Positions 11,434-21,831 of a stretch of DNA of 64,000 nt are shown here, in pieces. Under the pieces are notes generated by a model that had not been told where the DNA came from, ran no database searches, and was given only the letters and a program-made list of their open reading frames with translations. The position numbers and the translations under genes were made by a program. Within the stretch, counting starts at the first letter, position 1, and the number at the start of each line of letters is the position of its first letter. The DNA comes from Branchipolynoe longqiensis (lineage: Eukaryota; Annelida; Polychaeta; Phyllodocida; Polynoidae), in contig CM059186.1 of NCBI GenBank assembly GCA_030323885.1, forward strand, positions 147,375,810 to 147,439,809, given 5' to 3'.

Positions 11434-11566
11434 CCCTAGCCCACATCTATCCGAGGCTTATACCTCGGTAAAACAACAGTTATCCATCATCTGTACCAAG
11501 GTAAGACTCGTATAACTATACTATTTTACCTCGGTAAACAGCCTCAGGCTAGCCTCAGGCTAGGGA
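11434..11566. repeat. DIRS copy 1 internal complementary region
   Basis: Bases 11434-11521 are the reverse complement of the left end (11212-11299), and 11522-11566 are the reverse complement of the right end (16554-16598). The two are joined without a gap, which is the layout expected of a circle-junction template in DIRS replication. Confidence 0.9.
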
Positions 11567-11651
11567 GACCTTTACATAATTCATTTTTATCCTTAATATC
11601 ATTCTTTCTTATTATTATAACATTCTAAATTTTTGTTCTCACCTATTCTTG

Positions 11652-12827
11652 TTAGTTGGCGAGAAGACGCTTTGCAACGCCGGTAGGCTTTTCTAGTCGT
11701 TTATTATAATGTTTTGCAAACGACTTAGCCGTCTTCCAGCCTGCATGCGCTAGTATTCTTTTCACAGAAATACCAAGCACCCGCGCCTTGGAGACCATGG
11801 CTCCTCTAGTTGAGTGGGAAGAGTATTTACTCGTATCCACTCCAGCCAATTTCAACACCGTAATTGTCCATCTGGCAAGTGTGTCTCGTGAAATCGCCTT
11901 ATGTGGCTTTATAAAGCTCACTAATAGTTGTTGTGATGCACGTAAATCCTTTGTCTTGTATATATAAGCCCGTATGGCCGACACAACACATAATTTCCGA
12001 TCATTCGGAAAACAGTCTAAGTGAACCGTTGATAAAGGGTCACCTAACGTGTTCGATTTAAGCAATTTTTCTAAATCAAACGTAGCTTGTTGCTTGTCTA
12101 TTTCTAATCCAGTTAAGGATAAAGCAACAATCGTCTGTCCTCTGTGTCCGGTTACTAACAATAACAGGACCGCAACCTTAAAACCTAACTGTTTTATATC
12201 TAACCACGAGTTGTGAGGCCAAGCCTGAAACAACTTAAATACTATAGAAACATCCCAAAACCGACTATACTTTGGTTTTGGAGGATTCCTTTGATAAATT
12301 GAACGAAGTAAATAACAAATAACATGATGTTTTCCAACTGTTTCGCCATCAATTCTAGGTAATATAATTGATAACGCACACCTCGCCGCATTAATCGATC
12401 CAAAGGAAAGTCCTTCATCCTCTAGAGAACGAAGAAACCGAGCTACTTGTGAAATCTTTGGATTTGTTGGCTTAACTTTCATTAACAAACAATGTACACC
12501 CCATTTCTTTAAATAGGTTGTATACATTTTGACAGTTCCTGGCCTCCAGGCATCCGATACTATCCTATCCTCAGTAATTCTGTCCAATCCAAATTGCTGT
12601 AGCTGCTTCCTTAGAAAAGGAATGCCAATAGGGGCGTCGTTGACACGTCGCCGTGAACCACTAGCGGTCCGTGGTGCGTCAGATTCCCGAGTTTTCTTGG
12701 GAATCGTATACGATCTTTTGCCAGTTGTGAAACTGCTGGCAGCCAAGGTTGCGTGTCCCAATCGGGCACCACCAGTATCGCATGTGTCCCTTCCAAGCCG
12801 ATTTTTCTCACTACTCGGCTGATAATG
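11652..12827 (-). CDS. DIRS tyrosine recombinase, copy 1
   Basis: This phage-integrase-type recombinase joins the circular element DNA to the target. The frame opens at 12827 inside the RT gene, in the -1 frame relative to it, and has no ATG before the core. Numbering from a TTG at 12761 (369 codons), the catalytic set is R207 (TGHRGQ), HSTR (316-319), HAGW (339-342) and Y352 (KHYNKR). All catalytic positions are present, so the protein looks functional. It is identical in sequence to the copy 2 protein. Expression by frameshift or overlap reading is inferred from the lack of an AUG. Confidence 0.92.
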   Translation of the reverse strand, partial: HYQPSSEKNRLGRDTCDTGGARLGHATLAASSFTTGKRSYTIPKKTRESDAPRTASGSRRRVNDAPIGIPFLRKQLQQFGLDRITEDRIVSDAWRPGTVKMYTTYLKKWGVHCLLMKVKPTNPKISQVARFLRSLEDEGLSFGSINAARCALSIILPRIDGETVGKHHVICYLLRSIYQRNPPKPKYSRFWDVSIVFKLFQAWPHNSWLDIKQLGFKVAVLLLLVTGHRGQTIVALSLTGLEIDKQQATFDLEKLLKSNTLGDPLSTVHLDCFPNDRKLCVVSAIRAYIYKTKDLRASQQLLVSFIKPHKAISRDTLARWTITVLKLAGVDTSKYSSHSTRGAMVSKARVLGISVKRILAHAGWKTAKSFAKHYNKRLEKPTGVAKRLLAN

Positions 12828-14551
12828 CTAAATGGTGGGAAAATATAAAAATAATTATTTTCCCAGGTAATAGCAAACGCATCTACTTTCCAAGCATCCG
12901 GTTCAGGATGCCAAGAAACATAACAGGGTAACTTGTTATTATTTCGTGATGCAAATAGGTCAACTTCAGGTGTACCCCATTTTTCACAAACGAAGTTAAA
13001 CAAATGTGTAGAGAGAGACCACTCTAAATGGTCATGGAAATTTCTACTTTTATAATCTGCAAGTGTATTTTGTGACCCTGGAATATGCGCTACAGTCAGC
13101 CAGACTTGTTGAGCCTGTGCCCAGTTCCAAATCAGCTTAGATAACTGATTGCAAGACTTTGATTTGGTTCCACCCATGTTACGAATATATGCCATGGCAG
13201 TAGTATTATCAGTTAGTATTCTAACCTGTGATTTATTTATCTTTACTAAACTACGTAAGCCCAGATAAATAGCACGCAATTCTAGTGCATTAATATAGTC
13301 TGATTTTTCATCATCAAGCCATCTACCTCCTGTTGTGACCCCATCTCGATGAGCTCCCCAACCTTCTAACGAAGCATCAGTAGTAATTACTGTATTAGGT
13401 TCCGCCATGCGGATTGGATTTGGTGAACTTGCTATATGTTGCATCCACCATCCAATATCCTGTAACCCTTCTCGCGAAATAAACATCTTTCGCTCAAAAT
13501 TGCCTTTAGTTCGTGTTAACGCTAAATTTTTATCTATTTCTAGCGACTTAATATGGGCCTTCCCATATAACACAGCAGGTGCATATGAGGTCATTATGCC
13601 AATAAGAACAGCAACCTGTCTAATTTTTGGCTTTGATAACTTAATAAGCTGAGTCGCTGTAGTCATAAACTTAATTAGTTTTTGTTCTGTTATCGACACT
13701 GTAAGGAACTGTGTATCCAGAATAAACCCTAAACATTTAAGTTGTTTTGTTGGTTTAAACACTGACTTTTGTTGATGTACATAAAACCCCAATTTAGTGA
13801 GTAATGCACATAAATCCAAAACTGCATTCACACAACCAATTTGTGTTGATGCTATAATAAAAGAATCATCTATGTATGGAAACATTATATGACCCTTCCT
13901 CGCCATTACCGAGAAAACAGGTTTAAGCAATTTAGTAAATAAACGTGGCGCACAAGCTAAGCCATTCGGCATACAGGTAAACTCATAGAGTTGGTTATCC
14001 CAAATAAATCGAAGAAATTTTCGGTATTGTTCCATTATGGGAAGCGTATAATATGCATCCTGTAAATCAACACTAGCCATCCACGCATCTGGTGTAATCA
14101 GATCCCGTGCCGTATCTAGAGAGAACATTTTAAAATGTCGATATTCCACCCTTTTATTAAGGATTGTTAAATCCAGGATCATTCGAACATCACCATTAGG
14201 CTTCGGTCTCGAGAAAATGTTTGAAATAAACTGTCCTGAACAGTGTGTCACTTTTTGTATAATTCCTTTCTCAAAGAATTGATGTACCTGTTTAGTTAGT
14301 GCGTCTCGTTCAACTGGTTGAATGTTATATGGAAAAGGTATTATACTTTGTACAGGAATTTGTGTAAAAGGAATTTGAACACCCCTAACTATTTCTATAA
14401 TTTCTTGGTCACTAGTAATTTTGTGCCACTCAGAAATATGATTACTAATATTACCAGCCACAAAGTTGCTTACAGTTTGTGTGTTTTTAGAGGCTGCAGG
14501 GACTTGTAAAGTTTGTGTTTGGACCTCTACTTGGACCCGCCCCTGGGGAAA
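12611..14551 (-). CDS. DIRS reverse transcriptase-RNase H, copy 1
   Basis: The open frame of about 646 codons starts from a possible frameshift site in the end of gag. No ATG precedes the RT motifs; the first in-frame Met is about 94 codons after the GTG at 14461. Numbering from that GTG, the RT motifs are SVDLQDAYYTLP (about 130-141), PNGLACAP (165-172) and YIDD catalytic residues (196-199). The RNase H residues are TDAS (361), E394, LTDNT (418) and LADYKSR. The tail DLFASR...FPPF...ILVVPDW (500-569) matches the DIRS-specific region often annotated as a methyltransferase-like domain. The end overlaps the recombinase frame by about 217 nt. Confidence 0.92.
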   Translation of the reverse strand, partial: FPQGRVQVEVQTQTLQVPAASKNTQTVSNFVAGNISNHISEWHKITSDQEIIEIVRGVQIPFTQIPVQSIIPFPYNIQPVERDALTKQVHQFFEKGIIQKVTHCSGQFISNIFSRPKPNGDVRMILDLTILNKRVEYRHFKMFSLDTARDLITPDAWMASVDLQDAYYTLPIMEQYRKFLRFIWDNQLYEFTCMPNGLACAPRLFTKLLKPVFSVMARKGHIMFPYIDDSFIIASTQIGCVNAVLDLCALLTKLGFYVHQQKSVFKPTKQLKCLGFILDTQFLTVSITEQKLIKFMTTATQLIKLSKPKIRQVAVLIGIMTSYAPAVLYGKAHIKSLEIDKNLALTRTKGNFERKMFISREGLQDIGWWMQHIASSPNPIRMAEPNTVITTDASLEGWGAHRDGVTTGGRWLDDEKSDYINALELRAIYLGLRSLVKINKSQVRILTDNTTAMAYIRNMGGTKSKSCNQLSKLIWNWAQAQQVWLTVAHIPGSQNTLADYKSRNFHDHLEWSLSTHLFNFVCEKWGTPEVDLFASRNNNKLPCYVSWHPEPDAWKVDAFAITWENNYFYIFPPFSIISRVVRKIGLEGTHAILVVPDWDTQPWLPAVSQLAKDRIRFPRKLGNLTHHGPLVVHGDVSTTPLLAFLF

Positions 14552-15841
14552 GGTCTCGACGAGTTGAACCCTCGACCTATTGGCCGTGCGGTGTTGTCGG
14601 TCCAGCCTGGGCGAGCGCCCCGGCCCCGAAACCCTTGACCGAAGTTTGCACTCGGTCTGGTTCCTCTGGTGAACCGTCGTGGACGAAAATCCCCTCGTGA
14701 CTTTTTGAAACGAGGAACTTCCTGTTTCTTCTTGCCATCCATGTTTTTGCCACTCTTGGCTGCAGTCTCTACCTCTTTATAGAGGTATTGTAGTTGACCG
14801 CCAAACATCTTGGTATTATCTAAAGGTTTCCCTTTAATCGGCTCTGGAGCAAGATAGAGCGTAAACTCCTTCCCCTCATTATCGGTAACCTTCTTAGAGC
14901 GAGCCACTTCTTTGCCAGCATCTGTGCAAACTGACTTGAAGACATTTTCATATCTTCGAAACGACAGGTAATTACCTGCCGCCGCTAGTACTGCAATGCC
15001 TTTGTCCATTGTCTTAGCCAAAGACGAGAACTTATTTTCACTCTGCATCCTATTAGCCACAGGAACAATAGCTGTTAGGGTAGCCAACACTGCCTTATGC
15101 ACTGTGTGCAACACATCCTCAAACTTCTTACGGTCATCCGTCATATTGACATCCCGATCCATCTCTTTAATGATGGAGTTGGGAACACCCTTTATGCCTG
15201 TTAACTCATCTCCTAACTTGGAGATAACCTCCGCCGGTTTGAACGTGCGAAAATGACCATTCACGGTCTCGCGCATAAGCGTAGTGGTTTTAACCCGCTT
15301 AGCCTTTGGCTTCTCCACCTTCTTAGCCACTTTAGTGCCAATGTCCGCATAGACCCCTTCATATACGGTGTCTGAGTCTGATTCCGTAGAAGTAGACTCA
15401 GTGGACGACTCAGAAGAAGAATATTTCCTCTTCCTCTTCTTCTTTTTGGACTTAGTCTTCCGCTTTTTGCGCAAACCAGACTCTGCCCGCTCCTTGGTGA
15501 ATTCATCACCCGAAGAAATCACCTGTTTCTTCTTCTTCCTCCGTTTAGGAGAAGGAAGGAGCGTCACGGAGTCGGCCAGAATCCTCTAGGACACGCTACC
15601 GCCGAACACAGCATTTGGCAGTCAAGATGTGGCTTTCCAATCTTGCAAAGCGAGCCTCCCAATCTGGAGGCGCAGGCACATCAGGCACTGCGTCCTCGTC
15701 CGGGTCGGAGAGGATATGCGCCCGGGGCTGTGTCGACGGCCCTGCCGACAACACGGGTGAGGAGTCGTACTCCTCGTCCACTCCACTCGGAACACGCCCC
15801 TCGGCTGCTGCTGCACCGCGCTTACTCCGCTTCGTGGCCAT
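14527..15841 (-). pseudogene. DIRS gag-like gene, copy 1, frameshifted
   Basis: This gag-like gene starts at the ATG at 15841 (MATKRSK). The frame breaks around 15596-15567, where about 72 bp replace about 116 bp of the intact copy 2. The downstream part (from 15567) keeps the Lys-rich KKKKRKRKYSSSESS block, a central helical region, and an Arg/Gly-rich tail (FRPRRFTRGTRPS, GFRGRGARPGW) ending in RGGSK before TAG. Gag coats the element RNA. The basic and RGG tracts suggest nucleic-acid binding. Confidence 0.8.
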
Positions 15842-16526
15842 CGGGAACTGAAACAAACATTTTTGATCAGTCCCGGTATATATATATGTCACAATATGGT
15901 TGTTTCAAACTCATTTGGACATCTATTGGTGTTAAAGAACGTGTTTATACCGTTATAACACAGGCGTAATAAGCTAAATTTGTGCGTGGGTTGTGGGTCA
16001 AGCCCAAACCTTACGCGGGGTCGGGACCAGTGTATCGGCCCGCCCATCCCTCTGTTCCGCACACTTCTCCCACCTGTGACTACTACGTCAACAAGTTGGA
16101 GAAAATGCTACGAAACTCGGAGAAACGCCTGAAAAAGTTTTGTCTAGGGGAGTCTATAAAAGAAACCCAGGAGCATCTCCAACATTACTCTCTATTAGAG
16201 TACGAGAGAATTTCCATATGAGATAGGGCGAAACCCACATCTCTACCCATAGTCACACGGTGACCCGGGTGTTGACATAACCGCTAATGACCAGTTTGGT
16301 TCCTTCGCGAAACCCACTCGAGTGTTCTATCCTTGGTTGTTTATAACCAAATAACTCGTCCAAATTGGACCAACGAAAGTCTAAACTTTCCATATTGATG
16401 CTCTAATGCATCATAATTAAGCTAACCACAGTTTTTATTATACTTACTGCGTATTTGCTTGTATGTAGACTAATTTTGCCGGAGCAACCCAACGACACGT
16501 TATCCAGTCGTGAGTTGTATATGCTA

Positions 16527-16598
16527 ATTGCTGGTACCGGACGTGCTTACCTCTCCCTAGCCTGAGGCTAGCCTGAGGCTGTTTACCGAGGTAAAATA
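16527..16598. repeat. DIRS copy 1 gag-side terminal repeat
   Basis: It contains the 34-bp inverted repeat shared with the other end, then CCTGAGGCTAGCCTGAGGCT and a GTTTACCGAGGTAAAATA terminus running into TA repeats. Confidence 0.88.
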
Positions 16599-16644
16599 TA
16601 TATATACATATACATATAAAAGCTATATATATAGAGAGAGAGAG

Positions 16645-16821
16645 AGCAAAACCTTTCTATACCGACCCCTCTACAGATCGACCACTCCCCTATACCGATC
16701 GCTTTATTTGGGTCCCAACAATACCATTGTAAGGATATTCTAACTCTCTAAACCGACCACCTCCCGAAATGGACCACTTAAAATTGGTCCCATGGTCGGT
16801 AGATTTAGAGAGGTTTTACTG
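16645..16821 (-). mobile_element. CAGTAAAACCTCTCTAA-type MITE (pogo-like ends), copy 1
   Basis: The ends (GCAAAACCTTTCTATACCGA; GATTTAGAGAGGTTTTACTG) are inverted and lie in TA repeats, fitting TA-target Tc1/mariner-pogo elements. The interior ACCATTGTAAGGATATT is shared with copy 2. Confidence 0.7.
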
Positions 16822-16832
16822 TATATATAAGA

Positions 16833-16863
<31 letters not shown>

Positions 16864-17164
16864 CATATATATATATGTACACACATATATACAGCTGAAC
16901 TATATAGACTATTGTGACTGCTAACATTAAGTCGTTAAGCCCCAACTACCCACCATTTCATATTCCTACAAATCGACACAGACGACTACAGTGAAACCTT
17001 TATATTTATTGTTTATTTAACGACCCTCAACACAAAAGGTAAACATAGGCTATTGGGGTCTATATAATGGACCGCAATTTAACGTGAATTCGGATATAAC
17101 GCGATGATTCATTGGACCCACAATTCTTTAATTCAAAGGTAATTCAGTAAACTGAACTCCAATT

Positions 17165-18369
17165 TAGTATTGTGAGACTATGAGTATGACTATGACTATG
17201 AGTGTGAGTGTATCAGTGTGACTATAGGTGTGACTATGACTATGACTATAACTATGACTATGACTGAGAGTGCAGCTGACCATGGTTGTTCATGACGCTC
17301 GTCTGTACAGGTGGCTGTGTGACTATAACTATAACTATGACTATAACTATGACAATGACTATGACGATGAGTGAGAGTGCAGCTGACCGTGGTTGGCCAT
17401 GACGCTCGTCTGGAGAGGTGGCTGCGTGTCGCTGGCTATACGTGTGACTATAACTATAACTATGACTATGACTATGACTATGACTATGATTATGAGTGAG
17501 AGTGCAGCTGACCGTGGTTGGCCATGACGCTCGTCTGGACAGGTGGCTGCGTGTCGCTGGCTATACGTGTGACTATAACTATAACTATGACTATGACTAT
17601 GACTATGACTATGCCGATAAGTGAGAGTGCAGCTAACTGTGGTTGGCCATGACGCTTGTCTGTACAGGTGGCTGCGTGTCGTTGGCTATATGTGTGATTA
17701 TAACTATGACTATGACTATGGCTATGACTATGACGATGAGTGAGAGTGCAGCTAACCGTGGTTGGCCATGATGCTTGTCTGTACAGGTGGCTGCGTGTCG
17801 CTGGCTATACGTGTGTCCATAACTATGACTATGACTATGACTATGACTATGACTATGAGTGAGAGTGCAGCTGACCGTGGTTGGCCATGATGCTTGTCTG
17901 TACAGGTGGCTGCATGTCGCTGGCTATACATGTGACTATAACTATGACCATGACTATGACTATGCCGATGAGTGGGAGTGCAGCTAACTGTGGTTGGCCA
18001 TGATGCTTGTCTGTACAGGTGGCTGCGTGTCGTTGGCTATATGTGTGATTATAACTATGACTATGACTATGGCTATGACTATGACGATGAGTGAGAGTGC
18101 AGCTAACCGTGGTTGGCCATGACGCTTGTCTGTACAGGTGGCTGCGTGTCGCTGGCTATACGTGTGTCTATAACTATGACTATGACTATGACTATGACTA
18201 TGACGATGAGTGAGAGTGCAGCTAACCGTGGTTGGCCATGATGCTTGTCTGTACAGGTGGCTGCGTGTCGCTGGTTATACGTGTGACTATAACTATGACC
18301 ATGACTATGACTATGACTATAACTATGACTATGACTATGACTATGACTATGAGTGAGAGTGCAGCTAAC
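17165..18369 (-). repeat. Minisatellite carrying copies of the transmembrane exon end and donor
   Basis: Nine units of about 113-141 bp follow the transmembrane exon in gene sense. Each unit holds a copy of the last ~49 exon bases (minus-strand core ACGCAGCCACCTGTACAG then ACAAGCGTCATGGCCAACC), the GGTTAGC donor, about 19 intron bases, and a variable (CATAGT)n tract. Plus-strand landmarks are GGTTGGCCATGA at about 17393, 17513, 17642, 17760, 17880, 17992, 18110, 18230 and 18372; the last is the real exon. The unit near 17286 is the most decayed. Confidence 0.85.
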
Positions 18370-18594
18370 CGTGGTTGGCCATGACGCTTGTCTGTACAGG
18401 TGGCTGCGTGTCGTTGGCCATCTTGCGCATGTTCTTGGCCTTGACGAGCCGGATGGAGCAGTAGACGGTGAGCCCGATTACGACGGCCAGGTAGGCGACT
18501 GCCGAGCACACGGCGATGATGATGGTCTTCATCATGCTGTAGTTCTCCTCAGACATTCGGCTGTGGATCTTGTCACGTGAGTAGTTCTCGGCGC
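18370..18594 (-). CDS. PTK7: PTK7-like receptor, transmembrane exon
   Basis: This internal exon of 225 bp encodes a short stalk (AENYSRDKIHSRMSEENYSM), one strongly hydrophobic helix (TIIIAVCSAVAYLAVVIGLT), then YCSIRLVKAKNMRK as the basic stop-transfer region. The SAVAYLAVVIGL..YC pattern fits the PTK7 transmembrane segment. The acceptor is CTGCGCAG ending at 18595. The donor is CACG/GTTAGC at 18369-18368, a weak donor. The exon starts after one base of a split serine codon and ends in phase 1, compatible with both neighbouring exons. Read-through of the donor meets TAG at once. The last 49 bp of the exon and its donor recur nine times in the downstream intron. Confidence 0.87.
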
Positions 18595-18616
18595 CTGCGC
18601 AGAAGGAAGAGACAGG

Positions 18617-19240
18617 TTTGTAGGTATTCTATCACCATTTCCCCGTACTCCACCCATACCCCCTCCACCCTCAACCTCACCCTCACCCACACCCTCACCC
18701 ACACCCCCACCCTCACCTACACAGAGGGGTGAGGGATTTTGGGTTTTACGCCAAGTCGGCAACTATGGCCACCATACTCATGGCCAGATGTTATTTTCTT
18801 CTTTTAAAAAATTGTTATTCTCGACTATATAACTCAACAGAGAAGTAAAAGATAATAGGGTGAAAATATTCAAGTGTTTTTATGCATTAAAATTATTTTT
18901 TGTGTAAGAGGAAAAAGTACATATGTACATGTTTGTAGCTATTCTACAAGTACCACCTTCCCCTCACCCCACCCTTGCCCCCCTCACCCCACCCTTACCC
19001 CCTCACCCACACCCTCACCTACACCCTCACACACAGAGGATTGAGTGACTTGGGATTTTACGCCATGTCGGAAACTATGGCCATATTCATAGCGACATGT
19101 TTTTTCTCTTTATTTAAAAAAAATAATTCCCGACTATATCACTCAACAGAGAAGTAAAAGACAATAGGCTAAACATATTCAAGTGTCTTTATGTTTTAAA
19201 ATTATTTGTTTTGTGTTAAGAGTAAAAAAGTGAATTAGTG
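18617..19240. repeat. Two-unit tandem duplication beside the transmembrane exon
   Basis: Two units of about 320 bp (18617-18937 and 18938-19240) share TTTGTAG.TATTCTA, a (CCCTCACCCACA)-rich stretch, TTTTACGCCA.GTCGG.AACT and AACAGAGAAGTAAAAGA. The duplicated DNA is intron immediately upstream (gene sense) of the transmembrane exon. The GC-rich retrotransposon begins directly after the second unit. Confidence 0.75.
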
Positions 19241-19247
19241 CAAAATT

Positions 19248-19548
19248 GGTCGTAATGCGTAGCATTACGTTTGATGCGAGGAAAGGAGGAGACCCTCCCC
19301 CGCCCCGGCTGTCGCGCAGCTTGACACCTCGCCCGACGCCGCCGCGACTCGCTCCCTCCCCCGCCCTCTGCCGCGCAGCATTCGTGCCTCACCCGACGCC
19401 CGCTGCTCGCCACCTTTCCCCCCCCTCCCCCGGGCCGGCAGCCTTCACACCTCACCTGCTGTCGCCCTCCTCCTTTCCCTTATAAGGCCGCCTCCGGCCT
19501 CCCTCAGGCACTCGCCCTCCTGCCGCCTTCCAGACCTCTCCCTTTTTC
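19248..19548 (+). repeat. Split direct repeat A1
   Basis: 301 bp, nearly identical to A2 (23072-23373). It starts GGTCGTAATGC and contains a 19-bp palindrome at 19251-19269 (8-bp arms) and a TATAAGG box at 19481-19487. Confidence 0.9.
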
Positions 19549-21831
19549 GGAGGCCCCCGACCGGCCCACCTGTCTAGACAAAGCCGCCCCGTCCACCACT
19601 CCCGACCCTAAGGCTCCCAGTCGGCCCAAGGTCCCCCTAATCACCCCCCAGTGCAACCCTAGCAGCCCCCCTGACACGACTCGCCGGAGCACCAGCGGCT
19701 CCCCCGAGGCGCGGCCTGACCGCCGCCTCGGCACCACCCTCTGTTCCGGGGCTCAACGCCCCGCCTGTAAGGCTCTCATCGCCGCCCACCAACGCGTCAC
19801 CATCACCCTCGACTCAGAAGGTCACCTCGACCCCGGCGACACCGCCTTCCTCTGCCCCCCTGACGACCACCCCCCCGACCTCCCCGATTTTCCCGACCCC
19901 CCCCCACCCCTGACCCCCCCCCCACCCCGCACGACTTTGCTGCCCCCCTCACCCGCCCCCGCCGCACCTCCTCCCCCTCCCCCCCCCCCCCACCAACCCC
20001 CCACCCCCCCTACCCTCGACGAGCCCACCGTCGACGTCATCAACCCCGACCTCCAAGCTACCCTCCCTGCCGCCCCCTCCTGCGGCCCCACCCACGCCCA
20101 CTACCGCCCTACCATCATCGCCTCCTGGCCCCACATCTCCGGCGAGGTGTGGGATCGCTACCCCCATTTCAGAAAAACCTACACCACCCTCCGGGAAGCG
20201 GGCCTCCCTAATTTTTTGGCCGCCCGCATCCCCCTCCCCTCAGGCCTCCACATCCCTGCTTGGCGCTCCCGCCTCCAGGACTACCCCGACCCCGCCGTCC
20301 TAGATTTCCTGGAGTTTGGGTTCCCCGCGAACTACTCCGCCTCAACCCTCCCCCGCCCTTCCTACTCCAACCACCGTGAGCCCCCCGACTTCCTCAGACA
20401 CATCAAAGCTTTCGTCGACACGGAGCTTGCCCTCGGCGCCCTCATCGGCCCTTTCTCTGTCCCCCCCTTCTCTCCCTGGACGCAGGTCTCTCCCATGATG
20501 ACCCGCCCCAAGGCCGACTCGGAAAAAAGGCGGGTCATCGTCGACCTCTCCTATCCCCGAGGTGCCAGCGTGAACTCGGGCATCCCCCGACGCGAGTACC
20601 TCGGGGAGCCCCACACCTACACCCTCCCCTCCGTCGCCGCCGCCTCATAACCCTAGGCGCAGGGGCCTATGTCTGGTCGGCGGACATATCTCGGGCCTAC
20701 CGCCAGCTCCGTGCCGACCCCCTCTCCTGCCCCCTCTTCGGGATATGTTTAGAGGGTCGAACTTATATAGACCTCGCCCTCCCCTTCGGCTGCCGCTCCT
20801 CGGGCGCGGCCTGCGTCCGCGTCACCTCCGCGGTGGCTTGGATCTTTAGGCGCGAGGGTTTCCATGCCCTCGTCTACGTCGACGACTTCATTGGATGCGA
20901 GGGCTCCTACCTGAGGGCGTGCGAGGCTTTCGACACCTTCCTCGCCCTCACCGCAGCCCTCGGCCTCGACGTAGCACCCGGAAAGTGCCATCCCCCCGCT
21001 GTCCGCCTGACCTGGCTCGGCTTTGCCCTCGACAGCGAGGCGATGACCATCCGGGTGGCCCCCGACAAGATCCAAGCCCTCGTGGACGACTGCGACGACC
21101 GCAGCGCCCGCCCCACCCTCCGGAAACAAGAGCTACAGAGCCTGCTCGGCCGCCTCAACCATGTTAGCGGTTGCGTGCTCCCGGGCCGCAAGTTCATGGC
21201 TCGGCTCCTCGGGGCGCTGCGCAGCTGCCTCGGGGCCTCCACTCTCACCCTCGCGGACGACGCCCTCCGGGACCTGAGGTGGTTCGCCGCCTACGGGCGG
21301 ATAACAAACGGCCTCTGCCTCCTCAGGGCCCCCGAGGGCCGCCGCCTGGTGCTTGAGTGCGACTCCTGCCTCACCGGCGGAGGGGCCTTCTCAGCCTCCC
21401 ACTTCTATGCCCGAGGGTACTCCGAGGAGTACCGGACGCGGTACCCGACCATCCACGAACTCGAGGCGGTTAACCTTGTCGTCGCCCTGCGTGCCCTCCC
21501 CCAGGACGACGTCGCAGGGGCGACGGTCATAATCAACATCGACAACATGGCCTCCGCTGTCGCGCTCGAGTCGGGCCGCGCCCGAGACCCTACCCTCGGG
21601 ACCTGCGCTCGGGAGCTCTGGCTCATGGCGGCCACCGGCTCTTTCAAGCTCCACATCCTTCACAAGCCCGGGGCGGACCTCCTCCTCGCCGATGCCCTCA
21701 GCCGCGCCCACCTTCCCGGGCCCTGGGCCGAGACGGCCCGCGGCGAGACGGCCCGCGGCGAGGTGGGCCGCCTCGGGCTCCTCCCAGTCGAGGTGTCTCA
21801 TGACCTGTTCCCCTTCTTTCCCGGGCTATAG
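19325..21831 (+). pseudogene. GC-rich YR element RT-RNase H, frameshifted
   Basis: The first frame is stop-free from 19325 to the TAA at 20648-20650: a Pro-rich N-terminal part with scattered cysteines, then RT sequence RRVIVDLSYPRGASVNSGIP. The second, in the -1 frame, carries motif A WSADISRAYRQL (from about 20674) and the catalytic YVDDF (20875-20889). RNase H follows: ECDSCLTGG, HELEAVNLV, NIDNMASAV and LLLADALSR, with stop at 21829-21831. The break near 20630-20650 falls inside the RT fingers/palm, so it is a disabling indel and not programmed. No ATG occurs upstream in the first frame, so the start is unknown. No separate gag was recognised. Confidence 0.85.
19480..19487 (+). promoter_or_regulatory. 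Candidate TATA box of the GC-rich retrotransposon
   Basis: TTATAAGG is an isolated AT-rich motif in very GC-rich DNA, near the end of repeat A1. The second copy is at 23305-23312 in A2. The role is inferred. Confidence 0.45.

Larger units (their letters stand above)
11212..16598 (-). mobile_element. DIRS-type tyrosine-recombinase retrotransposon, copy 1
   Basis: This 5387-bp element lies in sense inside a PTK7 intron. The minus-strand order is gag, RT-RNase H, tyrosine recombinase. It has terminal inverted sequence and an internal complementary region near the recombinase end. DIRS elements integrate through a circular intermediate using a tyrosine recombinase, so no target duplication is expected and none is seen. 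It is flanked by TA repeats on both sides (11158-11211, and from 16599). It is almost identical to the copy at 45229-50659 but has a net 44-bp loss in gag, so it is probably not autonomous. Confidence 0.95.

Noticed and set aside
15982..16221. 79-codon frame antisense to DIRS gag leader, present in both copies
   Set aside because: Its conservation is explained by the near identity of the two copies. There are no family features, and it lies opposite the element transcript.
20640..20660. Programmed -1 frameshift in the GC-rich element RT
   Set aside because: The break lies between conserved RT motifs inside one domain and there is no clear slippery heptamer. A mutation or read error is more likely.
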